Shown here piece after piece: positions 1 through 6,102 of a stretch of 9,679 bases of DNA (position 1 is its first letter; each line of letters starts with the position of its first letter). The position numbers and the translations under genes are program-made. The notes beneath the pieces are model-generated. The model saw nothing but the letters and a program-made list of their open reading frames with translations. It was not told where the DNA came from and ran no database searches. The DNA is taken from positions 1 to 9,679 of the forward strand of contig JBBTRP010000064.1 in assembly GCA_038065125.1 (NCBI GenBank), written 5' to 3'. The stretch is from JBBTRP01 sp038065125 (lineage in GTDB: Bacteria; Patescibacteriota; Patescibacteriia; JACQRZ01).

Positions 1-1
1 C

Positions 2-247
2 GCGTGGCAGCACCTGCCCCCGTCCGCCGCGCAGGCGCTGGAGTCCCAGCGGTTCGAGGTGTTCGTCTGGGAGAACTGGCGTCCCCGGGACGAGGACAAG
101 GGTCTCGTCGGAGGCCGGTACCGCGAGGTATCGGTCAATCTCCGGAAGGGGCGCGAGATCAAGCCCAACTCACCCCTCGAGGACTTCAAGAGGCTCGTCG
201 TCTCCGGCTTCAAGCTCAACGCCGTGCCGCTGGTGCCCGACAGCTAG
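2..247 (+). CDS. C-terminal end of an unidentified protein (5' end outside the window)
   Basis: An open frame enters from the left edge and ends at a TAG at 245-247, leaving 81 residues. I do not recognise the protein. It is mixed hydrophilic and hydrophobic, reads FVWENWRPRDEDKG in the middle and ends in LNAVPLVPDS, with no visible membrane segment. The frame was chosen on codon use: only six of its 81 codons end in A or T, whereas the overlapping frame starting at 4 gives an Arg/Ala/Gly/Pro-rich shadow product. This third-position bias is far stronger than in serS, argG or argH, so the fragment may come from transfer, a different replicon or an assembly join. A hairpin terminator follows 37 bases after the stop. 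Function unknown. Confidence 0.6.
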   Translation, partial: AWQHLPPSAAQALESQRFEVFVWENWRPRDEDKGLVGGRYREVSVNLRKGREIKPNSPLEDFKRLVVSGFKLNAVPLVPDS

Positions 248-283
248 ACCTCTAGCGACCCCGACCCGACTTCCCCGCCGTTT

Positions 284-340
284 AGCCTGGCATGAGATTC
301 CCATCGCACCCCCGCGATAGGATATCTCTGCCAGGCTTTT
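284..340 (+). terminator. Long intrinsic terminator hairpin after the first gene
   Basis: AGCCTGGCA (284-292) pairs perfectly with TGCCAGGCT (329-337). Inside it GAGAT/ATCTC, TCC/GGA and ATCGC/GCGAT continue the stem with single bulges or mismatches, giving about 22 base pairs around a C-rich loop (308-313). Four T follow (337-340). The hairpin is unusually long for a terminator and the T run short, so it could also be a structured repeat. It separates the G+C-rich fragment from the serS unit. Confidence 0.6.
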
Positions 341-360
341 ATCATTCCCGCCTATGAGAG

Positions 361-390
361 TTGCATGAAAAAAGTATAGCATGCTATACT
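361..390 (+). promoter_or_regulatory. Probable promoter of the coiled-coil protein-serS operon
   Basis: TTGCAT (361-366) could be a weak -35 box. After an 18-base spacer comes TATACT (385-390), a good -10 box, about 22 bases before the ATG at 413. The -10 box is the right half of a perfect palindrome, so a bound repressor there would block transcription. The -35 match is poor, so only the -10 assignment is reasonably secure. Confidence 0.5.
373..390. repeat. Perfect 18-bp palindrome over the -10 region (candidate operator)
   Basis: AGTATAGCATGCTATACT equals its own reverse complement over all 18 bases. With no loop it suits a site bound by a dimeric protein better than an RNA hairpin. It overlaps the likely -10 box of the operon at 413-2013. 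The regulator is unknown and none is encoded in the window. Confidence 0.6.
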
Positions 391-412
391 GCATCAACCT
401 GTTTACTGTACT

Positions 413-769
413 ATGGAGAATGGAAAAACAAACGGAGAGCCCACGATAAGCGATGTTTTAGAAGCGATCAATGAGTTTTCCACGAATGTGGATAAGCGTT
501 TTGATACGCTTGAGACACGCGTTACAACAATTGAGGAGACCATGGTCACCAAGGATGATCTCAAGATGGAATTTGGGAAGCTGCGCTCTGACATGATCGA
601 TTACATTGCAGATCAGAACATGAACCTCCGCGGCGACATCATTCAGGTTGTTCGAGGCGAGGATAAAAAGGTGCTCTCCCTCATACAGCTGCTGATTTCC
701 AAAAGCGTGATCACCAAACAAGAAGCTCAGGTGATCGTGCACATGCAGCCTTTTCCCGGAGCGCTCTGA
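413..769 (+). CDS. Small coiled-coil protein, CPR-type hypothetical
   Basis: A 118-residue soluble protein without signal peptide or membrane segment. Residues 14-60 (DVLEAINEFSTNVDKRFDTL onward) show a heptad-like pattern that predicts a coiled coil, and a second helical stretch spans about 60-110. The end (EAQVIVHMQPFPGAL) is short and Pro-containing. The overall form, an INxFSxxVDKRFDxLExRV start, an MVTKDDL middle and an IxxMxPFP end, resembles a hypothetical family I remember from Parcubacteria genomes; this is recall, not a search. There is no Shine-Dalgarno sequence before the ATG. It ends 2 bases before serS, so the two are probably co-transcribed from the palindrome-bearing promoter. 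Its function is unknown; a structural or phage-tail-like coiled coil cannot be excluded. Confidence 0.8.
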   Translation: MENGKTNGEPTISDVLEAINEFSTNVDKRFDTLETRVTTIEETMVTKDDLKMEFGKLRSDMIDYIADQNMNLRGDIIQVVRGEDKKVLSLIQLLISKSVITKQEAQVIVHMQPFPGAL

Positions 770-771
770 TC

Positions 772-2013
772 ATGCTTGACATAAAATTTATCCGCGAACA
801 CGCAGACGAGGTGCGCGCGGCGACACACGCAAAGGGATTTGACGCGTCCTGCATTGATGAGCTTCTTGCCGTTGACACGAAGCGGCGTATGACGATGACT
901 CGCGTGGAAGAGCTGCGGGCACAGCGGAACGCCACGGCGAGCGCTGAAAATATCGAGGAGGGCAAGCGTCTTAAGGCCCAACTAAAGGGACTGGAAACGG
1001 AACTTGCGGTGCTTGATATTTCTTACGAGGAGCTGTTGGTTAAAGTGCCCAACCCCGCAGCGACAGATGTCGTTGTGGGACCGCCGGAGGAAAATCAGGT
1101 TATAAAGACGGTCGGAACACCGCGTCAATTTGATTTTCCGGTGCGCGATCACGTCGAGCTGGGTGCGTTGACCGATACTATCGACATCGATCGCGGCACC
1201 AAGGTCGCACAATCGGGATTTTATTACATCAAAGGAGCGGGTGCGCTTCTCGAACTCGCGCTTGTCCAGTTCGCGGCGCAAAAGCTGACTCAGCATGGAT
1301 TTCAGTTTATGTTCACGCCCAATGTCGCAAAAGAGCGGTGCGTGGTGGGGTGCGGATTCCAGGCGAGAAGCGACAAGGAGCGGCAAATCTATCATGTCGA
1401 AGGAGAGGATCTCGACTTGATCGGCACCTCGGAGATCACGCTAGTCGGGCAGCATACGGATGAGATTTTGAATTTAGCGCAGTTCCCGTTGCAGTACGGC
1501 GGGTTTTCTTCGTGTTATCGGACCGAGGCCGGAAGTTATGGCAAGGATGTGCGCGGCATTATTCGCGTGCACGAGTTTCGAAAAGTAGAAATGGTAGTGT
1601 TCTGCGCGCCCGAGGAGAGTGATGCGATCCACGACAAGCTCCTTGAGCTTGAAGAGGAGATCTGGCAGGAGCTGGAGATTCCGTATCAGGTCGTGAAGAT
1701 GGCGACGGGCGACCTCGGGAGTGCCGCTGTGCGAAAGTACGACATCGAGGCGTGGATCCCCTCGCAAGAGAAATATCGCGAGGTGACCAGTACCAGTAAC
1801 ACCACCGATTTCCAGACGCGGCGCTTGAATATTCGATACAAACAGGACGCAAAGATGATCCATCCACACACGCTGAATGGCACCGTGGTCGCGACCGGCC
1901 GTGCGCTGGTGGCAATTTATGAGAATAATCAACAGGCGGACGGATCGATAGCGATTCCGAAAATTTTGCAGCAATTTGTCGGCATGAAGGCTATTATGCC
2001 GAAAATCTCTTGA
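772..2013 (+). CDS. serS: Seryl-tRNA synthetase (class II)
   Basis: Charges tRNA-Ser with serine in the cytoplasm through a seryl-adenylate. The 413 residues are slightly shorter than the roughly 425-430 of typical bacterial enzymes. Residues 1-105 form the N-terminal domain with the antiparallel coiled-coil arm that binds the long variable arm of tRNA-Ser (helices about 35-90); this arm looks a little short. The catalytic core follows: TSE at 219-221 for serine recognition, motif 2 at 249-269 (YRTEAGSYGKD, RVHEF; Arg250 and Glu252), the SNTTDFQTRR segment at 342-351, and motif 3 at 376-387 (GRALVAIYENNQ; Arg377). The ATG at 772 fits, with GGAG about 11 bases upstream inside the end of the preceding gene. 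Key residues appear intact. Confidence 0.96.
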   Translation: MLDIKFIREHADEVRAATHAKGFDASCIDELLAVDTKRRMTMTRVEELRAQRNATASAENIEEGKRLKAQLKGLETELAVLDISYEELLVKVPNPAATDVVVGPPEENQVIKTVGTPRQFDFPVRDHVELGALTDTIDIDRGTKVAQSGFYYIKGAGALLELALVQFAAQKLTQHGFQFMFTPNVAKERCVVGCGFQARSDKERQIYHVEGEDLDLIGTSEITLVGQHTDEILNLAQFPLQYGGFSSCYRTEAGSYGKDVRGIIRVHEFRKVEMVVFCAPEESDAIHDKLLELEEEIWQELEIPYQVVKMATGDLGSAAVRKYDIEAWIPSQEKYREVTSTSNTTDFQTRRLNIRYKQDAKMIHPHTLNGTVVATGRALVAIYENNQQADGSIAIPKILQQFVGMKAIMPKIS

Positions 2014-2023
2014 CAGATTTTTT
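2002..2023 (+). terminator. Weak A+T-rich hairpin at the end of serS
   Basis: AAAATCT (2002-2008) and AGATTTT (2015-2021) can pair around a 6-base loop that contains most of the serS stop region, and the 3' arm is part of a run of six T (2018-2023). The stem has almost no G+C, so termination would be inefficient. Some readthrough from serS into the argG leader is possible. TTGACA at 2010-2015 overlaps it and could be a -35 box, but I find no convincing -10 at the right distance. Confidence 0.25.
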
Positions 2024-2057
2024 CCCGGTGATACGTTTCTCGTGTTAGTGATCTTTT

Positions 2058-2063
2058 TACAAT
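2058..2063 (+). promoter_or_regulatory. Candidate -10 box for the argG T-box leader
   Basis: TACAAT matches the -10 consensus at five of six positions. Initiation about 7 bases downstream (near 2070) would start the RNA just ahead of T-box stem I at 2075. No clear -35 box stands 16-18 bases upstream. The position relative to the leader is the main support. Confidence 0.4.
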
Positions 2064-2074
2064 TTTGTTACAAA

Positions 2075-2392
2075 ACCGCCGGGGAAGAGTAGGAAGATAC
2101 GAGATCATGAGCGAGTCGGGGATGGTGAAAGCCCGATGATCGTTGATCTTTCGAACGCGCCCCGATTAGATGCGGTGCAGCCGAAGAAAGTTCCGTGATG
2201 AGCGGAACAAGTAGGCGTCGCCGGAACCGTGCCCGTTACCATGCACGACAGTATATCCCGTATCAATGGGCCGCGCTGGATAAGCTTCTTTTTCGCAAGA
2301 AAAGGAAGGAAGAAGGGTGGTACCGCGAAGTCATCAAAGACTCTCGCTCCTTCATCAGTATTTTTTGCTGTTGACGGAACGAGAGTTTTTTT
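2075..2392 (+). promoter_or_regulatory. T-box riboswitch leader of argG (complete, transcriptional type)
   Basis: The T-box core AGGGTGGTACCGCG is at 2314-2327. Stem I: base ACCGC/GCGGT (2075-2079/2172-2176) and CGGGG/CCCCG (2080-2084/2160-2164); specifier loop with AGTA (2088-2091) opposite GAA (2153-2155); helix GGAAGAT/ATCTTTC (2092-2098/2146-2152); AGCGA bulge (2110-2114); apical TCGGG/CCCGA (2116-2120/2132-2136) with loop GATGGTGAAAG. Stem II at 2180-2216 has its own GAA/AGTA pair below GTTCCG/CGGAAC. Stem III is a 10-bp GCAA-capped hairpin (2285-2308). The antiterminator (2312-2353) has the 7-base bulge TGGTACC. The bulge base T2321 calls for discriminator A in the tRNA. By distance from GAA the specifier is GCG (2157-2159, Ala); one base earlier it is CGC (2156-2158, Arg), which fits argG. 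Uncharged tRNA should favour readthrough into argG. Confidence 0.93.
2340..2392 (+). terminator. T-box intrinsic terminator before argG
   Basis: ACTCTCGCTCC (2340-2350) pairs with GGAACGAGAGT (2376-2386) with a single C/A mismatch, followed by seven T (2386-2392). The 5' arm is also the 3' side of the antiterminator (GACT, CGC and CCTTC segments), so the two folds exclude each other. This is the normal T-box switching arrangement. Confidence 0.9.
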
Positions 2393-2413
2393 ATTCATCC
2401 TAAATGAACGACT

Positions 2414-3688
2414 ATGGATACGCAGACCACTTACAAAAAAGTCGCCTCCCACGAGGCGAACAAAGGCGAGTTTGACACCTGTCTCCTCTTGTATTCCGGC
2501 GGACTGGATACGTCCGTGATGTTGAAGTGGATCCGGGAAGAATACGGATGCGATGTTGTTGCGCTGACGATCGATCTCGGGCAAACCGCCGACAACCTTG
2601 AAGAGATAAAAGAAAAGGCATTGCATCTCGGGGCGAAACACGCCATCGTTATTGACGCAAAAGATGAGTTTGCGGACATTCTCTTGTCCGAAGCGATCAA
2701 GGCGAATGCGGACTACCAAGGCGGGTATGCGCTCTCCACGCCGCTCGGGCGGGTTATCATTTCAAAAATCGCCGTTCGAGTTGCCAAAGAGTATGCATGT
2801 CAGGTGATTGCGCATGGATGCACGGGAAAAGGGAACGACCAAGTTCGGTTTGAGGGATACATGACCACGCTTGATCCGACAATCAAAATTATCGCGCCGG
2901 TGCGGGAGTGGGGAATGGGCCGGGGAGAGGAGATCGCATACGCACTCCAACACTCGATACCGGTGAAGCAGCAGGCCGATAAGCCGTATTCGTATGACGA
3001 GAATATGTGGGGCAATACCGGCGAGGGAGGAGAGATCGAGAATCCGGAATTGGTCCCACCACTCGAGAATATTTTACAATGGTGCACAACCGTTGAGTCC
3101 GCAGCCGACGCCCCCGAGTCAATCGACATTGAGTTCATCCAAGGAGTGCCGAAGAAACTGAACGGGACAGCGATGAAATTGAGCGAGCTCATCAGAGAGT
3201 GCAATGCCATCGGGGCGCGGCATGGTGTCGGGGTCGTTCATCTCATTGAAGACAGAGTCGTTGGATTGAAGGTGCGCGGAGTATACGAAAATCCCGGAGC
3301 AAGCATTCTCATTGCGGCTCACAAGAATCTTGAGCGGCTTGTCTCCACCAGAGAAGAAAACGAGCTCAAGACATTCATTGACACAAAATGGGCGTATTTG
3401 ACGTACGGCGCGAAATGGTACGATCCGGTCATGTATCATATTCACGCGTTTATCAACAGCCAGAACAAAAAAGTAACCGGAGCGGTGACCGTACAGCTGT
3501 ATAAAGGAAACATTGATGTTGTCGCGCTCAAGTCGAATTACTCGCTTTTCGACCATAATCTTGCGACATTTGAGAAAAATTCCGCATTCAATCAGAACGC
3601 ATCCCCGGGATTTATCGAGATTTATAATCTCGCTCAAAAGACCGCATTCAATGTCTACAACTTTGAAGATGAATTGGACACAAATTGA
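2414..3688 (+). CDS. argG: Argininosuccinate synthase
   Basis: Joins citrulline and aspartate with ATP to form argininosuccinate, the penultimate step of arginine synthesis, in the cytoplasm. The 424 residues are close to the usual 400-445. The ATP-binding PP-loop YSGGLDTSV lies at 27-35, the conserved HGCTGKGNDQVRFE at 134-147, and the substrate-region segment SYDENMWGNTGEGGEIENP at 193-211. About 20 residues precede the PP-loop region, more than in the E. coli-like minimal start. The ATG at 2414 lies 21 bases after the terminator T run and has no Shine-Dalgarno sequence; I see no better in-frame start before the PP-loop. Control is by the T-box immediately upstream. argH follows after 147 bases and completes the citrulline-to-arginine pair. 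No earlier pathway genes are in the window, so citrulline must come from elsewhere. Confidence 0.96.
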   Translation: MDTQTTYKKVASHEANKGEFDTCLLLYSGGLDTSVMLKWIREEYGCDVVALTIDLGQTADNLEEIKEKALHLGAKHAIVIDAKDEFADILLSEAIKANADYQGGYALSTPLGRVIISKIAVRVAKEYACQVIAHGCTGKGNDQVRFEGYMTTLDPTIKIIAPVREWGMGRGEEIAYALQHSIPVKQQADKPYSYDENMWGNTGEGGEIENPELVPPLENILQWCTTVESAADAPESIDIEFIQGVPKKLNGTAMKLSELIRECNAIGARHGVGVVHLIEDRVVGLKVRGVYENPGASILIAAHKNLERLVSTREENELKTFIDTKWAYLTYGAKWYDPVMYHIHAFINSQNKKVTGAVTVQLYKGNIDVVALKSNYSLFDHNLATFEKNSAFNQNASPGFIEIYNLAQKTAFNVYNFEDELDTN

Positions 3689-3835
3689 GTCCGGTGAATA
3701 ATGATTCTACAGACTCATCCCGAGCAACAGTCGAGGGATCCAGTGGTCATTTTAAGAGGGTATCCTCCGCTGATCACCGGCAGGGAAGGCGGTTTATAAG
3801 CATTTTTCACCGGTCTCAAATTAACACCTCCAGTT
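3689..3835 (+). promoter_or_regulatory. Structured argG-argH gap, possible RNA switch
   Basis: CCGGTGA (3691-3697), directly after the argG stop, is complementary to TCACCGG at both 3774-3780 and 3807-3813, so two long-range pairings compete. Between them are hairpins ATCCC/GGGAT (3717-3721/3735-3739) and GTGGTCA/TGATCAC (3743-3749/3771-3777, one G-U pair) enclosing GAGG-GTAT-CCTC (3756-3767). The last of these shares bases with the first long-range pairing. There is no T run, so any control would act on translation, processing or an internal promoter. TATAAG (3795-3800) is a possible -10 box without a clear -35. CACCTCC (3825-3831), just before the argH ATG, resembles an anti-Shine-Dalgarno sequence rather than a ribosome binding site. 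It does not match a T-box. Confidence 0.4.
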
Positions 3836-5158
3836 ATGACTGAGAAACTGTGGCACAAATCAAGCACACACCTAAATCCCTTGATTGAGCGGTATACCGT
3901 TGGCGACGACACAGCGAACGATTCCGTATTGATGCCCTATGATATTGCCGCCAGCAGCGCCCACGTAAAAGGACTTGCGCGCATCGGAGTCCTCACCGAA
4001 GAAGAAAAGGAATCGCTCCTTTCCGGACTTGCCGCACTCAAGACCGAATGGGAGGCGGGGAAGGGTGTCATGACGCAAGATGATGAGGATTGCCATACCG
4101 TGATTGAGCGGTATTTGGTTGCCGCGTGCGGGGATACCGGGAAGAAGGTCCATACCGGAAGAAGCAGGAATGATCAGGTCTTGGTGGCGTTAAGGCTGTA
4201 TATGAAGGATATGCTCGTGCGAATACGGAAGGAAGCGGGGATTCTGACGGCAGATCTTTTATCATTTGCGGATCGATACAGGGCCGTTCCGTTGCCGGGA
4301 TATTCACATACCCAGCAAGCGATGCTCTCATCGGTCGGGCATTATTTTTGCAGTTATCTCGAGGCGCTCCTTGACGATATTGAATTCCTTGATGGCGTGA
4401 CCATCCATATCGACAAAAACCCGTTGGGGAGCGTTGCGGGATTTGGCATCGCGTTGCCGTTGGACAGGAGTGGCACGACTCGAGAGCTTGGGTTTTCCCG
4501 AACGCAGGTCAATTCACTGTACTGCCAGACAAGCCGGAGAAAATTTGAGGCGGCGACGCTTGAGGCGCTTTCGCAGATTATGCAGACGCTCGCAACCATG
4601 GCAAACGATCTGATCCTGTTTACCTCCCGCGAGTTTGATTTTTTTTCCGTTGACGAGTCGTGCGTGACCGGGTCGAGTATCATGCCGCAAAAAAGAAATA
4701 TGGATGTGCTGGAGATCGTTCGAGGGTCGCTTTCCCTTGTGCGTGGAAATCAAATGATGATTGCCACTATCGGCTCACAGTTGATTTCTGGGTATCATCG
4801 GGATGTTCAACTCACAAAAAAACCATTAATTGAGAGTTGTGTACGGACGCTCCAGAGTATCGAGGTGATGAGAGAGTTTATGCGGCACGTTGTGCCCAAT
4901 GAAGAGTCCATCAAGGAAAAGATAATGAAAGATATTTTTTCTGCAGACATTGCAACGACACTTGCCGTCAAAGAAGGGATGCCGTTTCGAGACGCATATC
5001 GGATTGCTTGTGACCGTTTAGCCGAGGCGACCGTTGATCCACAAGAAAACATTCGTTCAAAAATAAGCGAAGGCGCGCCCGGAAATCTCATGCTCGAGCA
5101 GTATGAGCGCCGCATAAAAACGCTGTATTCTATCAGTTCAGAAAAGCCGTCCTGTTGA
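3836..5158 (+). CDS. argH: Argininosuccinate lyase
   Basis: Splits argininosuccinate into arginine and fumarate, the last step of arginine synthesis; a member of the fumarase/aspartase superfamily, which acts as a homotetramer. It has 440 residues against roughly 455-470 in most relatives. Visible signatures: KVHTGRSRNDQV (104-115), the catalytic-histidine segment GYSHTQQA (155-162, His158), NPLGSVAGFG (195-204), and the superfamily signature GSSIMPQKRNMD (279-290), whose serine is the catalytic acid. The last signature reads RNMD where KNPD is usual; it appears otherwise intact. The ATG at 3836 is preceded by CACCTCC instead of a Shine-Dalgarno sequence. It probably shares the argG transcript but may also have its own start in the structured gap. 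Its stop codon overlaps the -35 box of the next gene. Confidence 0.96.
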   Translation: MTEKLWHKSSTHLNPLIERYTVGDDTANDSVLMPYDIAASSAHVKGLARIGVLTEEEKESLLSGLAALKTEWEAGKGVMTQDDEDCHTVIERYLVAACGDTGKKVHTGRSRNDQVLVALRLYMKDMLVRIRKEAGILTADLLSFADRYRAVPLPGYSHTQQAMLSSVGHYFCSYLEALLDDIEFLDGVTIHIDKNPLGSVAGFGIALPLDRSGTTRELGFSRTQVNSLYCQTSRRKFEAATLEALSQIMQTLATMANDLILFTSREFDFFSVDESCVTGSSIMPQKRNMDVLEIVRGSLSLVRGNQMMIATIGSQLISGYHRDVQLTKKPLIESCVRTLQSIEVMREFMRHVVPNEESIKEKIMKDIFSADIATTLAVKEGMPFRDAYRIACDRLAEATVDPQENIRSKISEGAPGNLMLEQYERRIKTLYSISSEKPSC

Positions 5159-5183
5159 CAAGTAGAGTAAAGAGGTCTACATT
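5155..5183 (+). promoter_or_regulatory. Promoter of the lipoprotein gene
   Basis: A perfect TTGACA (5155-5160) is followed by a 17-base spacer and TACATT (5178-5183), four of six consensus bases. The -35 box overlaps the argH TGA (5156-5158). This starts a new transcription unit about 45 bases ahead of the lipoprotein ATG. I see no terminator between argH and this promoter, so readthrough from argH may add to expression. Confidence 0.65.
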
Positions 5184-5227
5184 GCACCTCGGTTGACGTC
5201 CCACTTTGCCTGAAAGGAGGCTCGGGG

Positions 5228-6037
5228 ATGCGTTCTTTGAGAGCGTTTTCATTGCTGTTCATGGGTATCGCCGGGCTTCTCGGCGGGTGCCCGCCGGCTG
5301 GAGTCGAGTATGGGTATGACCCCAACTCGGTTTATCGAGGTCTTGGCCTCGAGAAGAATCCGGTGCAGATCGGCGCCCAAGCGGTCGCGGTTGTTACGAC
5401 CGTACCATTGAGCAGTATCCGGTCTGGTGCGCATGGGCGCGTGGTGCTCAATTTCGGCGACGGTTCGCCCGAGCAGTCGGTCACTCTTGGAGTCGCCCCC
5501 TCTTCGTCGAAGTATCGGGTACTCGCGACGGGCGAAGTGACTCAGCAGACACGCGCTGTGTACACTTACCCGAGAGCGGGGACCTTTACGATCGCCGTGG
5601 CGGTTTTCAAAGACATCTACGGGTACGGCGAACGGCTGGACGGCGGAGGGACAGCGAGCGTCACGGTTGTGCCGTTGCTACCACCGGCGCCCCTAGCGCC
5701 CACTCCGACCGCTGCGCCCGCACCCGTGACTCCTGCACCCGCAACTCCGGTCCCGGTGACTCCTGCGCCGCAGACTCCGGCACCACAAACGCCGCAACCC
5801 GTCACGCCAGCTCCGGCAACGCCCGCACCCGTGACTCCTGCACCCGCAACTCCGGTCCCGGTGACTCCTGCGCCGCAGACTCCGGCTCCGGCAACCCCGA
5901 CTCCCGTGCCGCCCACGCCGGTCCCGTCGACGCCTCAGCCGCCGACTCCGGTTCCAACTCCGACGTTCTTCGACCCGCCGGATCCCACCCCGCGGCCCTC
6001 GGAGACACCTGGGAACTTTATCGACCCGCCTGATTAG
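5228..6037 (+). CDS. Predicted lipoprotein with PKD-like domain and Pro/Thr-rich tail
   Basis: A 269-residue exported protein. The N-terminus MRSLRAFSLLFMGIAGLLGG followed by Cys21 is a lipoprotein signal peptide with lipobox LGGC, so the mature protein should be anchored to the outer face of the membrane by lipidated Cys21. Residues about 45-150 look like a PKD/Ig-type beta sandwich: VVLNFGDGSPEQS at 72-84 is the PKD signature, and YTYPRAGTFTIAVAV matches the later strands. From about 152 to 248 the chain is a low-complexity array of PAPVTP, PATPVP and PAPQTP units, probably an extended stalk across the cell envelope. The end carries two DPPD motifs (FFDPPD, NFIDPPD). The start is supported by AGGAGG at 5215-5220, 7 bases before the ATG, the only consensus Shine-Dalgarno sequence in the window. 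Partner and precise role are unknown. Confidence 0.82.
   Translation: MRSLRAFSLLFMGIAGLLGGCPPAGVEYGYDPNSVYRGLGLEKNPVQIGAQAVAVVTTVPLSSIRSGAHGRVVLNFGDGSPEQSVTLGVAPSSSKYRVLATGEVTQQTRAVYTYPRAGTFTIAVAVFKDIYGYGERLDGGGTASVTVVPLLPPAPLAPTPTAAPAPVTPAPATPVPVTPAPQTPAPQTPQPVTPAPATPAPVTPAPATPVPVTPAPQTPAPATPTPVPPTPVPSTPQPPTPVPTPTFFDPPDPTPRPSETPGNFIDPPD
5715..5886 (+). repeat. Tandem 105-bp duplication in the Pro/Thr tail
   Basis: A 67-bp segment at 5715-5781 recurs without a mismatch at 5820-5886, a period of 105 bp or exactly 35 codons. The 38 bases between them are also Pro/Thr repeat codons. Identity at synonymous positions shows recent duplication or conversion rather than selection on protein composition alone. 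The in-frame period lets the stalk change length without breaking the gene. Confidence 0.9.
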
Positions 6038-6051
6038 GCGTTTGACCCCCC

Positions 6052-6100
6052 AAGGGCTGCTGGACTCCTCTCACGAGAATTCTGGCGCCCTTATTTATTT
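6052..6100 (+). terminator. Possible terminator after the lipoprotein gene
   Basis: AAGGGC (6052-6057) pairs with GCCCTT (6087-6092) around a loop of about 29 bases, followed by the A+T-rich TTATTTATTT. A second small hairpin, CGCCT-GATT-AGGCG (6027-6040), spans the stop codon and is followed by TTT. Neither is a strong intrinsic terminator, so the next gene may be partly co-transcribed. Confidence 0.35.
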
Positions 6101-6102
6101 AT

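Noticed and set aside
4..255. 83-codon frame at the left edge
   Set aside because: Its Arg/Ala/Gly/Pro-rich product is typical of an out-of-frame reading in high-G+C DNA; the frame at 2-247 has the strong third-position bias.
2229..2519. A 96-codon frame in the argG leader
   Set aside because: It covers the T-box stems and terminator, and continues into argG in another frame; the RNA structure explains the sequence better.
3689..3835. A second T-box before argH
   Set aside because: There is no AGGGTGGNACCGCG core, no AGTA/GAA specifier loop and no terminator with a T run.
5715..5886. Repeats with spacers that could suggest a CRISPR array
   Set aside because: Only two long copies, both in frame inside a lipoprotein with a constant 35-codon period; no palindromic repeat and no cas genes.
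5617..5916. Minus-strand frame rich in GVTGAGVAGAG repeats
   Set aside because: It is the mirror of the Pro/Thr codon array on the + strand; it has no start context and its repetitiveness is fully explained by that array.
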